Source: Myxococcales bacterium
GTDB lineage: Bacteria; Myxococcota_A; Bradymonadia; UBA7976; UBA1532
Reading direction: 5' to 3'
DNA length: 64,000 bases
Assembly (NCBI GenBank): GCA_020633435.1
Contig: JACKDP010000001.1
Coordinates: forward strand, 372,001 to 436,000
The notes beneath the pieces were generated by a model. It was not told the DNA's origin, did not search any database, and worked only from the letters and a program-made list of their open reading frames with translations. The translations under genes were made by a program, and so were the position numbers. Shown one piece after another: positions 39,242 through 48,527 of this stretch (the stretch's first letter is position 1; every line of letters starts with the position of its first letter).

Positions 39242-41647
39242 TCAGAAGTTGATGTTGTCGCGGTAGTGCGGGTCGACGACCTGGCCCACCGGCCAGACGA
39301 CGCGGCCCTCGTAGATGCGGTGGTAGAGCGCCAGGTGCCGCAGCACCTTCTTGGTGTACTCCCGCGCCTCGTCGTAGGGCATCTCCTCGATGAACTCGTC
39401 CATCGGCAGGTGGCCCTTGGCGTCGAGCCAGGCGGCGACGCGGTGCGGCCCGGCGTTGTAGCCGGCGATGGCCAGGGGGTACTGGCCGTCGAACTTGGTG
39501 AGGAGCTGGTCGACGTACCAGGCGGCCATCTCGATGACGACCTCGGGCTCGAAGAGCTGGGCCGTGCCGAAGCCGCGGATGGCCATGCGGTCGCCGATGA
39601 GGCCGCCCGTGTGGGGCATGACCTGCATCAGCCCGCGGGCGCCCACCCGGCTGAGGGCCCAGGGGTTGAAGCTGGACTCCACCGTCATGAAGGCCCAGAG
39701 CAGGTGCGGATCGAGCCCGCGGGCCGCCGCGTGCTGCTCCATCAGGCTGCGGAAGGCGCGCGGGTAGCGCAGGCGCCACGCCGCGTTGTTCTCGGGGGCC
39801 TCGGGGGGCTCCTTGCCCTTCGGGTCGTTCCACGCCATCCGGCGCACGTAGTAGTGGTCGCCGAGGGTGCGGAAGCCCTCCTGCAGCAGGTCGTTGAAGG
39901 CGGCCGGCCGCGGCTCGCGCAGGAAGGCCGTGCGCTTGCGCTCCGAGACGACGGGCTTGTCGTCCAGCAGCCGGCCCCACTCGGCCCGCTCCTCCTCGTC
40001 GCGGTTGTCGACGTAGGGCTTGTACAAGAACCGCCAGCGGCCCGGCCGGCCGGCCAGGCTGTGGGCGATCACCTCGTCGCGCACGGCCCGCAGCCGCCAG
40101 GCCGCCATGCGGTCGTCGCCGATGACGGCCAGCTCGTAGGCGGCCTCCAGGCCCTCCAGGGCCCCGCCCCAGCGCGTCGCCAGGCCACCCAGCGGCACCG
40201 TCGGGTCGCTCGGCCCGTCGCCGGGGTCGCAGGTGGCCCCCTCGCACGTCCGGGCGACGGGCGGCGGCAGCGGGTGGCCCAGCTCGGCCAGGCGCTCCCG
40301 GGCCTGCCAGGCGTAGAAGCTGCCCGGCGCCCGCTCGGCCACCTGGCGGTACAGGGCCTCCCCCTCCGCCAGCGCCCCGAGCCGCACCTGCGCCCGCGCG
40401 GCCCAGTACAGGTAGCGCTCCGACTGCCAGCGGCGCCCGCGGGACAGCCGCAGGAACCCGTCCCGCGCCTCCGCGAAGCGGCCCCCCCGGAAGGCCAGCC
40501 AGGCCCGCATCCAGGGCCCCGCGCCGGCTTTGCCCAGCTCGCCGAACCGGCGGATGGCCTCGGGGTACTTGCCGCCGTGGAAGTACAGCCACGCGAGCTT
40601 CTGCTGCGTCTCGACGTCGATCTTGTCGGCCGGCCGGCCGGTGGAGGCGATGAGCGCCGCCGCCGCGTCGTCGGTGCGGCCCATCCGGTCGAGCACCTGG
40701 CTCTGCCAGTACCGCGCCTGCCGGGCCATGCTCCCGGCCGCCTGATCCGCCAGCCGCTCGAACGTCGCCAGCGCCTCGTCCAGGCGCTCCATCTGCAGCA
40801 GCGTCCGGCCGATCTGCAGCCGCGCCCGCTTGCGCAGGGCCTCCCCCGCCCGCGCGTCGGTGAGCAGGCGCTGGAGGATGTCGAGGGCCGCGCCGAAGTA
40901 CTTGCGGCGCCGCAGGTCGTAGCCGGTCTGGTAGAGCACCTCGGGGGCCACGGCCGGGGGCTGGATGTCGGCGGCCGCCAGCCCGGCCAGGTCGCGCCGG
41001 GCCGTGGCGCTGAGGGGATCGTTGGGCCAGCGGGCGATGACCTCCCGCAGCAGGCCGGCCGCGGCCTCCAGGCGGCCCAGATCCCGATCCACCTCGGCCA
41101 GGGCGACGCGCACCGCCACCCCCGCCGGGTACTCGGGGTACATCTCCATCCACCGCTCCCAGCCCTTGCGGGCCGGCGTCAGCCGCCCCAGACCGCGCTC
41201 GCAGTCCGCCAGCCGGAAGCGCGCGCGGTGGCGCCAGTCGGAGCGCGGGTGGGCCTTGAGCAGCCGCTCCAGCAGCTTGCGGGCGGCGGCGTACTCGCCG
41301 GCGTGGAAGGTGGCCTCGGCCGCCAGGAAGAGGGCGTAGTCGCGGATGGCCAGGGGGCCGGCCTCGGCCTTCAACAGCCGCTCGGCCGCTGGGCGATAGC
41401 GGCCCTGGCGGTACCAGGCGAGGCCCAGCGCCAGCTCGGCCAGGGCGCGGTCGCGGGGGCCCAGCTCGCCGTCGAGGGCCGTCATCGCCTGACTGCCCAC
41501 GTCCGCCAGTGTGGCGGCCCGCCCGGCGGCGACGACGCGCGCGTCCACCTGACCATGGGGGCTCGCCGGCCACACATCCGCCCGCGCCGATCCCACGCGC
41601 CCGGCGAGGGACGTGGCGGCAGCGAGGATCAGGACGGCGACCCGCAT
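39242..41647 (-). CDS. slt: Soluble lytic transglycosylase (Slt70-like)
   Basis: An 801-residue periplasmic peptidoglycan lyase. A signal peptide (1-22, ends SARA) is followed by a long helical TPR-like superhelix (about 30-560) and an SLT domain (about 640-780). The catalytic Glu is near residue 657 in MTVESSFNP, followed by GARGLMQVMP and AGYNAGPHRV. ATG 41647 gives a good signal peptide; a longer reading with 38 extra residues is unlikely. It follows the ccm operon on the same strand after 138 bases, but its role in wall cleavage is not tied to cytochrome maturation. Confidence 0.92.
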   Translation of the reverse strand: MRVAVLILAAATSLAGRVGSARADVWPASPHGQVDARVVAAGRAATLADVGSQAMTALDGELGPRDRALAELALGLAWYRQGRYRPAAERLLKAEAGPLAIRDYALFLAAEATFHAGEYAAARKLLERLLKAHPRSDWRHRARFRLADCERGLGRLTPARKGWERWMEMYPEYPAGVAVRVALAEVDRDLGRLEAAAGLLREVIARWPNDPLSATARRDLAGLAAADIQPPAVAPEVLYQTGYDLRRRKYFGAALDILQRLLTDARAGEALRKRARLQIGRTLLQMERLDEALATFERLADQAAGSMARQARYWQSQVLDRMGRTDDAAAALIASTGRPADKIDVETQQKLAWLYFHGGKYPEAIRRFGELGKAGAGPWMRAWLAFRGGRFAEARDGFLRLSRGRRWQSERYLYWAARAQVRLGALAEGEALYRQVAERAPGSFYAWQARERLAELGHPLPPPVARTCEGATCDPGDGPSDPTVPLGGLATRWGGALEGLEAAYELAVIGDDRMAAWRLRAVRDEVIAHSLAGRPGRWRFLYKPYVDNRDEEERAEWGRLLDDKPVVSERKRTAFLREPRPAAFNDLLQEGFRTLGDHYYVRRMAWNDPKGKEPPEAPENNAAWRLRYPRAFRSLMEQHAAARGLDPHLLWAFMTVESSFNPWALSRVGARGLMQVMPHTGGLIGDRMAIRGFGTAQLFEPEVVIEMAAWYVDQLLTKFDGQYPLAIAGYNAGPHRVAAWLDAKGHLPMDEFIEEMPYDEAREYTKKVLRHLALYHRIYEGRVVWPVGQVVDPHYRDNINF

Positions 41648-41785
41648 CCCATCGGCGCCCCTCCGCGGAGGGCCTCCCTTCTCTCGGCTGGTGGTTCGCC
41701 CGCCCGGGCGACGTCCCCTCATTATCGCCGAAGTACCCGAAGAAAATCGAGTTCCTGGCACCGAACCGGGAGGGTCAGGGCGCGA

Positions 41786-41950
41786 TCAGAGGAGGTCGTC
41801 GTCCTCGTTGCCGGCCCCGAGGAAGCGGGCCTGCCCCTCCTTCACCCCGGCCTTCCGGCCGATGATGAAGCCGATGATGATCCCCACGATGATGACCGCC
41901 GGGATGTAGACCACATGGGTCACGGGCGGCGTCTGCAGCAGCTCACCCAT
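41786..41950 (-). CDS. 54-residue single-pass membrane protein at the end of the ccm operon
   Basis: Found by reading between ccmD and the transglycosylase gene. It begins MGELLQTPPVTHVVYIPAV, has one membrane helix (about 13-31, rich in Ile and Val) and a basic then acidic tail (GRKAGVKEG, NEDDDLL). The ATG overlaps the ccmD reading by eight bases, so it is coupled. No Cys or His that could bind haem is in the helix region except His12. It could be a small stabilising subunit of the haem exporter; this is inference from position. Confidence 0.7.
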   Translation of the reverse strand: MGELLQTPPVTHVVYIPAVIIVGIIIGFIIGRKAGVKEGQARFLGAGNEDDDLL

Positions 41951-42266
41951 CGCTCTTGCCCTCCATCTCGGCCACGCGCCGCTTCAGGTCGGCCAGGGAG
42001 CGATCCGTCTCCTCGGCCTGCTTCCAGGTCCGCCACACGAACCCGAACACGATCAGCCAGGCCGCCCCGTAGGCGATCCACAGGTGCCGGTAGCGCAGCT
42101 CCTCCAGGCGCTGCGTCTTGGCGAAGTCGCTCGTGGCCGCCGCCGGGGCGTCGGTCGCGGGCGCGGCGTCCTGGGCGAGCGCCTGCCCGGCCCAGAGCGT
42201 CCCCAAGAGCGCCACCACGCGCAGGCCCCGGCGCAGGGCCCCGCTCGCCGGATTTCCCACCATCAT
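41943..42266 (-). CDS. ccmD: CcmD-family protein, extended form
   Basis: A 107-residue protein with an N-terminal signal-like segment (LRVVALLGTLWAGQALA), an Ala/Pro linker, a membrane helix (about 62-80: WIAYGAAWLIVFGFVW) and a basic coiled tail (ETDRSLADLKRRVAEM). The helix plus tail match CcmD, which holds CcmC and the CcmAB transporter together; the N-terminal signal-like part is longer than classical 60-70-residue CcmD. The ATG overlaps the ccmC stop (ATGA). Confidence 0.8.
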   Translation of the reverse strand: MMVGNPASGALRRGLRVVALLGTLWAGQALAQDAAPATDAPAAATSDFAKTQRLEELRYRHLWIAYGAAWLIVFGFVWRTWKQAEETDRSLADLKRRVAEMEGKSDG

Positions 42267-42928
42267 CCCGCTCCCATCCGCGCCAGGCGCCGCTTGAGCG
42301 CGCTGACGGTCAGCGCGTCCCGGCGGACCCGGTAGCGCAGCCGCAACAACAAGAAGAACACGATCATCATCAGGCCGAGGTTGCTGTAGAGGGCCACCCG
42401 CATCTCGGGCTCCATCACCACGTTGTTCGGGTGATCCCCCTGCCACCGGCTCACGGCGATGTGGACGAAGTAGATCTGCGGGGCGCCGAAGACCGCCAGC
42501 ACCGCCGCGAACACCCGCACCCCGGGGCCATCGCCGCCGAAGGCCCGCAGCAGGCGGTAACCGCTGAAGATCATGAAGAGAATCGCCATGGTGGTCAGCC
42601 GCGGCTCCCACTTCCACCACACGCCCCAGGCCGCCTTGGCCCAGAGCGGCCCGGTGACGAGCACCACCACCCCGAAGATCAGGCCGACCTCGGCGGCCGT
42701 CACCGCGGCGGCGTCCCAGCGCGCCTTGCGGTTGATGAGGTAGCCGAGGCTCGCCACGAAGCTGATGACGAAGCCCAGGTAGCACAGCCACGCCGAGGGC
42801 AGGTGGATGTAGAAGATGCGCTGCGACGCCCCCATGGTCACCTCCATGGGCACATACACGAACGCCAGGTAGTGCACGGCCAGCATGCCGAGGGCGGCCA
42901 GGCCGGCGAAGAGCGGGAAGGCTTTCAT
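42263..42928 (-). CDS. ccmC: Haem exporter protein CcmC
   Basis: A 221-residue inner-membrane protein with six helices. It carries the tryptophan-rich periplasmic motif WGVWWKWEPRLT and two conserved His positions (FYIHLPSAW and YFVHIAVSRW) that ligate haem handed to CcmE. ATG 42928 fits the family and overlaps ccmB by four bases; a longer frame upstream is a shadow of ccmB. Confidence 0.94.
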   Translation of the reverse strand: MKAFPLFAGLAALGMLAVHYLAFVYVPMEVTMGASQRIFYIHLPSAWLCYLGFVISFVASLGYLINRKARWDAAAVTAAEVGLIFGVVVLVTGPLWAKAAWGVWWKWEPRLTTMAILFMIFSGYRLLRAFGGDGPGVRVFAAVLAVFGAPQIYFVHIAVSRWQGDHPNNVVMEPEMRVALYSNLGLMMIVFFLLLRLRYRVRRDALTVSALKRRLARMGAG

Positions 42929-43608
42929 TCGCTCACCATCCGATCGAAGAGCAGCAGGCCGGCGACGCCGTAGAAGGCGTCGAAGGCCAGCATGATCGAG
43001 ATCCACGGGCTGGGATCGTCGCCGATGACGGTGCCGAGCACCACCCCCGTGCCCTTCACCCCTGCGATGAGCACCGGCACGACCAGCGGGAAGACGACGA
43101 CGGGCAGCAGCACCTCGGCGAAGCGGGCGCTGACGGCCATCACCGCCAGGGGCGTCCCCACCACCGCGAAGCCCACCGCGCCCAGGAAGAGCTGCAGCGC
43201 CACGAGGCCCACGACGCCCTCGAGATCGACACGCAGCATCACGGCCATGAGGGGCAGGACAAAGGCCAGCACCACCACCTGCAGCACCAGGTTGCCCAGG
43301 ATCTTCGCCAGCAGCACGGCGGCGCGGTCGGCGGGCGACAGCACGAGGGCGGTGAAGGCGTCGGCGTCGGCCTCGCGGGCGAAGGTGCGCCCCACCCCCA
43401 GCGTGCCCGTGAACAGCAGCGCCGCCCAGAGGGCCCCGGGCATCACCTTGCGGTTGGTGGCGGGGTCGTTCACGAAGCCGAACGCGAAGATGAAGGTCAG
43501 CACCGTCCCGAAGAGCAGCATCGTCGCCAGCAGCTCCTTGGAGCGCAGCTCGGTGCGCAGGTCCTTGGCGAGGACGAGGCGGACGGTGGCCAGGAAGCCC
43601 GTGGTCAT
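42925..43608 (-). CDS. ccmB: Haem exporter membrane subunit CcmB
   Basis: A 227-residue protein with six hydrophobic segments. The N-terminus (LVLAKDLRTELRSKELL), FTGTLGVGRTFARE, LSPADRAAVLLAKILGN and the Pro-rich PLVVPVLIAGVKGT are CcmB hallmarks. It is the permease partner of CcmA. Both ends overlap neighbours by four bases (ATGA). Confidence 0.95.
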   Translation of the reverse strand: MTTGFLATVRLVLAKDLRTELRSKELLATMLLFGTVLTFIFAFGFVNDPATNRKVMPGALWAALLFTGTLGVGRTFAREADADAFTALVLSPADRAAVLLAKILGNLVLQVVVLAFVLPLMAVMLRVDLEGVVGLVALQLFLGAVGFAVVGTPLAVMAVSARFAEVLLPVVVFPLVVPVLIAGVKGTGVVLGTVIGDDPSPWISIMLAFDAFYGVAGLLLFDRMVSE

Positions 43609-44312
43609 GCGCCCACCGCCTCGTGGTACCGGGCCACCAGGCTGCCCTCGATGGCCCCGAGGAACCGCTTGCGGCCCCGCCGCAGGATGAGCGCCCGGTC
43701 GGCGATCTGCTCCACCGCGCCCAGGTCGTGGCTGGCCAGGATGATGACGGCGCCGCGATCCCGCTGGGCCTGGAAGAGCCCGAGGGCCACCTCGACGCCG
43801 GCGGGATCGAGGCCGGTGAGCGGCTCGTCCAGCAGCAGCACCGGGGGCTCGGGCAGCAGGGCGCGCGCCAGGGTGAGGCGCTGGGCCATGCCGCGGCTGA
43901 AGCCGGCCACCGGCCGGTCGGTCGCGTCGGCCAGGCCGACCTCGGCCAACGCCCGCTCGGCGCGCCCGGCGCGATCGTCGAGCCCGTACAACCCCGCGAA
44001 GAACAACAGGTTTTCCCGCGCGGTCAGTGAGCCGTAGACCATCGTGTGGTGGCCCACGTAGCCCACATACCGGCGGGCCCGCCGCGCCGCGGGGCCCTGG
44101 AGGGCCTGGTCGCCGAAGTAGATGGTGCCCTCGGTGGGGCGCACGAGCGTCGACAGCATGCCCAGCAGCGTGGACTTGCCCGCGCCGTTGGGGCCGAGCA
44201 GGGCCGTCACCGACCCGGCCGGAAAGTCCGCGTCCAGGCCGACGAGGGCGTAGTGCTCGGCGTAGGCGCGCCCGAGGCCCGCCACCCGCACGGAGAAAGG
44301 CGGGGCGCTCAA
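43605..44312 (-). CDS. ccmA: Haem exporter ATP-binding subunit CcmA
   Basis: A 235-residue ABC ATPase with Walker A GPNGAGKST, signature FSRGMAQRLTLARAL, Walker B VLLLDEPLTGLD and the switch His in ASHD. CcmAB hydrolyses ATP to release haem-loaded CcmE from CcmC. The likely start is TTG at 44312, overlapping the stop of the upstream gene as TTGA; a GTG at 44294 is possible. TTG is rare among neighbouring genes and would lower the initiation rate. Confidence 0.93.
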   Translation of the reverse strand: MSAPPFSVRVAGLGRAYAEHYALVGLDADFPAGSVTALLGPNGAGKSTLLGMLSTLVRPTEGTIYFGDQALQGPAARRARRYVGYVGHHTMVYGSLTARENLLFFAGLYGLDDRAGRAERALAEVGLADATDRPVAGFSRGMAQRLTLARALLPEPPVLLLDEPLTGLDPAGVEVALGLFQAQRDRGAVIILASHDLGAVEQIADRALILRRGRKRFLGAIEGSLVARYHEAVGA

Positions 44313-45553
44313 CGGGGCTCGAGGCGATCCAGGGCGCGATACAGCGAGACGAGCCGCGCGGTGATGGCCTCGCGCTCGCGCTCGAAGCGGACCTCGCTCA
44401 TGCGGCCCTTGTCCCGCGCCCGCCGCATGCGCGCCAGCGCCCGCACCAGGCGGTCGCGCTCCGTGACCAGGTGGGCCCGGGAGAGGCGCATGCCGTCGGC
44501 GCCCCGGCGGCGAAAGCCCAGGAGCACCACACCGATGACGCCAGCGATGGTGGCCAGGAGGACCCAGGCCTTCCAGTGGGGCGCCGGGGGCAGGCCCGTG
44601 ACGGCGAAGCGCAGGGGCTCGTTGGCCGCCAGCACCTTGTCGCCGCCCCGGATGAGCTCGAAGCGCTTGCCGCCGTCCAGCTCGGTGCGGTCGATGGCGC
44701 CCAGGCCGTCGCGCACCTGCAGCCCCAGGGGCAGCGCGACGCGGTGGCCGGGCTGGCGGTCCTTGGAGACGACCACCACGCCGAGGCGGCTCGGCACCGG
44801 CATCGCCTGGGACCACTCGAAGGTCTCGGCGTCGTAGGGGATCTGGTAGACGACGGTGATGGTCGCCGGCTCGCCGCCGGGCAGCAGCGCGCCCTTGAAG
44901 ACCAGCGTCGTGCCGCGGACCTCCACCAGCGGGTCGTGCTCGTCGTGCAGGGACGGGTGCTTCGCGCCCGGCGGACACGGCAGCATCAGGCCGCCCCCGG
45001 GGAGGGCCCCCAGGTTCACCGCGCGGGTGCCGTCGTACGTCAGCCGCATCTCGTGGCGGGCGACCAGGGCCTCCTCGTCGGGGAAGAGCTCGATGAAGCT
45101 GTGCTCCAGCGCGACCCCCTCCAGGCCGGTCGTCACCTCGGGCAGCGCCACCTGGATCTCGGCCTCCCCCGTGGGGGCGCCGTCGAGATCGAACGGGAAG
45201 CGCACGTCATCGGCGACCACCCAGGCCTCGTAGCCGATGGCCCCCTGCACCTCGGGGTTGGACGGCACGCCCTCCAGGAGCGCGACGCCGGCCGCGTCGG
45301 TGCGGGCCACGTAGTCCTTCACCCGCGAGCCGTTGGCCAGGATGCGCACGCCCACGCTGAGGCCGGCGCCCGCCGGGGTGAGCGTGCCATCCGGGGCGCG
45401 CCGGGAGACCCGCAAGGTGAGGTCATGGCGCTGCATCTTGGCCAGGAAGGGCGGCAGGCCACCCGCCGCCGGACCGCCGGCGCCGCCCGCGTAGGGCTGG
45501 GCCAGGGCCGGGGCCGAGAGCACGAAAATCGCCAGCGCGATCCAGGTCTTCAC
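44309..45553 (-). CDS. Unknown membrane-anchored exported protein inside the ccm operon
   Basis: A 414-residue protein with a signal peptide (about 1-18, ending APALAQ), a periplasmic beta-rich region of about 325 residues, a membrane helix (about 345-365: AWVLLATIAGVIGVVLLGF) and a basic cytoplasmic helical tail (RDRLVRALARMRRARDKGRM). It has one Cys (LPCPPGAKH) and no LRCxxCQ motif of CcmH. GTG 45553 overlaps the upstream stop (GTGA) and its own stop overlaps ccmA (TTGA), so it is locked into the operon. I do not recognise the family. Position suggests a cytochrome c maturation role. Confidence 0.82.
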   Translation of the reverse strand: MKTWIALAIFVLSAPALAQPYAGGAGGPAAGGLPPFLAKMQRHDLTLRVSRRAPDGTLTPAGAGLSVGVRILANGSRVKDYVARTDAAGVALLEGVPSNPEVQGAIGYEAWVVADDVRFPFDLDGAPTGEAEIQVALPEVTTGLEGVALEHSFIELFPDEEALVARHEMRLTYDGTRAVNLGALPGGGLMLPCPPGAKHPSLHDEHDPLVEVRGTTLVFKGALLPGGEPATITVVYQIPYDAETFEWSQAMPVPSRLGVVVVSKDRQPGHRVALPLGLQVRDGLGAIDRTELDGGKRFELIRGGDKVLAANEPLRFAVTGLPPAPHWKAWVLLATIAGVIGVVLLGFRRRGADGMRLSRAHLVTERDRLVRALARMRRARDKGRMSEVRFEREREAITARLVSLYRALDRLEPR

Positions 45554-46128
45554 GCGGACGCCTCCAGGCCGTGGCCGCAGCCCTTGCAGAAGCGGGCCTC
45601 GGCCCGGTTGCCGACGCCGCAGGCCGGGCAGGGCTGCTCGGCCGCCGCCCCGCACCCATCACAGAACCGGGCGTCGGCGGGCAGCGCCGCGCCACACTGG
45701 CCGCACGCCGCCGTGGTGGCCGCGGGCTCGGGGGACGGCGCCTCCGGCTGGGCGGCCGGCGCCGGGGCCGGCTCGGGCTCGGCGGGGGCGGCGCCCGTCA
45801 GGCGCGCCTCCACGTCCGCCTCGATGCGGGTGTTGTAGTCGTCGGCGTTCTCTTCGAGCTGCCGCTCGACGGCCAGGGCCTCCAGCTCGAACCGCGTGCG
45901 CAGCTCGGCCAGGTCCTTGGCGCCGATCTTGTTGAGGGCGGCCTCGAACTCCAGGTCCCGCAGCTCGGCCACGAGGCGGTCCCGGCGCTCCAGGAGCACC
46001 ATGGACTCGTCCTCCAGCCGCTCCCAGTCCGCGGACGTCACGACGGTGGTCTCCACCAGGGGCCGCAGCGCGCTCAGGAGGACCCAGAGCGAGAGGGCGC
46101 CCACGGCGATGGCCAGGAAGGTCAGCAT
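45550..46128 (-). CDS. CcmI-like membrane coiled-coil protein with double zinc ribbon
   Basis: A 192-residue protein: N-terminal membrane helix (1-20), a coiled coil (about 35-100; RRDRLVAELRDLEFEAALNKIG) that resembles the leader of CcmI, an Ala/Pro linker, and two C-terminal zinc ribbons (CGQCG with FCDGCG; CPACG with FCKGCG). It starts 4 bases after ccmF and overlaps the next gene by GTGA. CcmI normally presents apocytochrome to the ligase; here the TPR part is replaced by zinc ribbons, probably on the cytoplasmic side. Function is inference. Confidence 0.8.
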   Translation of the reverse strand: MLTFLAIAVGALSLWVLLSALRPLVETTVVTSADWERLEDESMVLLERRDRLVAELRDLEFEAALNKIGAKDLAELRTRFELEALAVERQLEENADDYNTRIEADVEARLTGAAPAEPEPAPAPAAQPEAPSPEPAATTAACGQCGAALPADARFCDGCGAAAEQPCPACGVGNRAEARFCKGCGHGLEASA

Positions 46129-46132
46129 GGGC

Positions 46133-48493
46133 TCAGTCCGCCTGTCGCAGGGCCGCGTCGGCCGTCGCCGGGGCGGGGCCGGCGGGCGCCTTCTTGCGCT
46201 TCCGGGCCGCCGCGAACACCGGGTACGGGTCGGGATCGGGCCAGACGGCCAGGACGACGCCCAGCAGCAGGAAGAGGCCGCCGATCCACATCCAGACGAT
46301 CATCGGGTTGTAGTGGGCCATCACCTCGGCCTGATCCAGGCCCGGCTTGAACGACACGAGGGCGAGGTAGACGTTCGCCTTGAACATCTCCAGCTCGTCC
46401 TTCTCCGTCGTCACCCGCGACATCTTCACGTTGGCGCCGTGGTAGGAGCGGCGGGACGGGTGCAGCACCCCCAGCAGCTCGCCCTTCTCGCCGCTCTCCA
46501 GGCGCTGGTGCACCTCGAACGTCGCGAACCACTCGGAGTACTCGCGGTTCTCCTCCTGGTGCAGCCCCTGGAAGGTCAGCAGCTTGTCCTCGAGGGCCTC
46601 CGTCGTGCCCACACCGTTGAAGGTCAGGTCCTTCTCGACCTTGATGCCCGTGCCGATGAAGCCCAGGAAGAGCAGGCCGAAGCCGATGTGGGTGATGTAG
46701 CCGCCGTAGCGCCGCCGGTTCTTGCCCACCAGCCGCCAGAGGGCGGTGGCGTGGCTCTCCCGGGCCGTGCGCGCCCGCACGCGGGTGCCGCGCACGAACT
46801 CCAGGACCATGGTGTAGGTGACGAAGAAGACCCCGAAGAACCCGATGAGGGCGTAGACGCCCGTGAGCTCGGCGTCGATGAGCAGCCGCGCCAGGGGCAC
46901 GTCGCCGATGGGGAACGTGGTGCGCAGGACGTGATCGCGGATGTGGAAGGCGTTGGTCGCGTAGACGATCGCGGTACCCGCCGCCGAAACCGCCAGCGGA
47001 ATCAGGAAGTTACGCCGCAGCGCCTCCCCCGTCGCCTTGCGCCAGGGGATGAGGGGGCCGACCCCCATGAGCAGCAGCAGGGCCAGGCCGCCCGGGACCA
47101 TCCAGGCGTTGAACCAGGTCGCGGTGTACTTGGTCTGCTGCCAGAAGTAGTCGCTGATCTTCTCGCCCAGGGTGCCGAACATGACGACGCCCACGCAGCC
47201 CAGCAGCACGAAGTTGTTGAGGAGGAAGACCCCCTCCCGGCTGAGCAGGTTGTCGATGCGGCCGCCGTCGTTCACGCGGTTCTTCGACGCCCAGAGCAGG
47301 CGCGTGGCGATGAGCACGGGCACCCCGGCGACCCAGAGGACGCCGCAGGCGAGCATGGCCCAGACCGGATCCACCACCACCATGAGGGCCGGCGGCGAGG
47401 CGATGGCCAGGGCGTACCAGGCCGCGTTCGGCATGCCCCGCGGGGCCGTCTCGGCGTCCTTGCCGGGGGCCAGCGAGCCGTCGAGGATGCGCCAGCCCAG
47501 GATCGCCATGGAGAAGGTCGTGAGCAGCGACAGGAGCACCATGAAGTAGTCGCCCACGTCGCTCTGCGCGAACGTGTGCACCGAGTCGATGAGGCCCGAG
47601 CGCGTCAGGAACGTCCCGAAGACGGTGAGGAAGTAGGTCAGCACCACCAGGTAGAGGTTCCAGACCTTCAGGAGCCCGCGGCGCTCCTGGATCATCACGG
47701 AGTGCAGGTAGGCCGTCGCGGCGATCCAGGGCATCAGCGAGGCGTTCTCCACCGGATCCCAGCCCCAGAAGCCGCCCCAGCCCAGCTCCTGGTAGGCCCA
47801 CATGCCGCCGAAGAGGTTGCCGATGGAGAGGAAGGCCCACGAGACGACGGCGTAGCGGCGGGTGGTGCGGATCCAGCCGGTGTCGAGCCGCCGGTGCACG
47901 ATGGCGGCCACGGCGAAGGCGAAGGGCACGGTGAACCAGACGTAGCCGCTCAGGATGCTGGGCGGGTGGAACGTCATCGCGGGGTTCTGCAGCAGCGGCT
48001 CCAGCCCGCGGCCGTTGGGGGGCGGCTCGTTGATCTGGAACTGCTCGAAGGGGTTGGCCTCCAGGACCATCAGGGCCAGGAAGAAGACCTGGACCATCAT
48101 CAGCACGGTGATGACGGTGGGCAGGATGTCGCGGTTCTTGTCGCGGTTCTGCCAGATGACGATGCCGGTGCAGACCGCCAGCACCAGCGACCAGAACATC
48201 AGCGACCCGGCCTGGCCGCCCCAGAAGGAGGCGATCAGGTAGTACCAGGGCATGTTGTTGTCGCTGTAGTGGGCCACGTACTTGTTGTTGTAGTCGTGGC
48301 CCAGGAAGGCATCGACCAGCAGCAGCGAGGCGCAGATCATCAGGCCCGTCAGGGCCAGGCCCGCGCGCTCCCCGGCCAGCATCAGCCGGCCGTCCCCCCG
48401 GACGCGGCCGACCACGGACGCCACGGCGGCGAAGACCGCCACCGCGATGCCCCCGTGGAGCAGCAGGTCGCCCAGGTTGTTGGCGTTGAACAT
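46133..48493 (-). CDS. ccmF: Cytochrome c haem lyase subunit CcmF
   Basis: A 786-residue inner-membrane protein with about 15 helices and the WWD motif WGGFWGWDPVENASLMPW. Conserved stretches include SFWGGQAGSLMFW, NPAMTFHPPSILSGYVW and GTFLTRSGLIDSVHTFA. It attaches haem to apocytochrome at CXXCH sites. Its length is somewhat above the usual 640-670, with an extended periplasmic region before the last helix. An AAGGA site precedes ATG 48493. Confidence 0.95.
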   Translation of the reverse strand: MFNANNLGDLLLHGGIAVAVFAAVASVVGRVRGDGRLMLAGERAGLALTGLMICASLLLVDAFLGHDYNNKYVAHYSDNNMPWYYLIASFWGGQAGSLMFWSLVLAVCTGIVIWQNRDKNRDILPTVITVLMMVQVFFLALMVLEANPFEQFQINEPPPNGRGLEPLLQNPAMTFHPPSILSGYVWFTVPFAFAVAAIVHRRLDTGWIRTTRRYAVVSWAFLSIGNLFGGMWAYQELGWGGFWGWDPVENASLMPWIAATAYLHSVMIQERRGLLKVWNLYLVVLTYFLTVFGTFLTRSGLIDSVHTFAQSDVGDYFMVLLSLLTTFSMAILGWRILDGSLAPGKDAETAPRGMPNAAWYALAIASPPALMVVVDPVWAMLACGVLWVAGVPVLIATRLLWASKNRVNDGGRIDNLLSREGVFLLNNFVLLGCVGVVMFGTLGEKISDYFWQQTKYTATWFNAWMVPGGLALLLLMGVGPLIPWRKATGEALRRNFLIPLAVSAAGTAIVYATNAFHIRDHVLRTTFPIGDVPLARLLIDAELTGVYALIGFFGVFFVTYTMVLEFVRGTRVRARTARESHATALWRLVGKNRRRYGGYITHIGFGLLFLGFIGTGIKVEKDLTFNGVGTTEALEDKLLTFQGLHQEENREYSEWFATFEVHQRLESGEKGELLGVLHPSRRSYHGANVKMSRVTTEKDELEMFKANVYLALVSFKPGLDQAEVMAHYNPMIVWMWIGGLFLLLGVVLAVWPDPDPYPVFAAARKRKKAPAGPAPATADAALRQAD

Positions 48494-48527
48494 CCCGCAA
48501 TCCTTCCAGAAAAAGCCCTGTTGGGGG

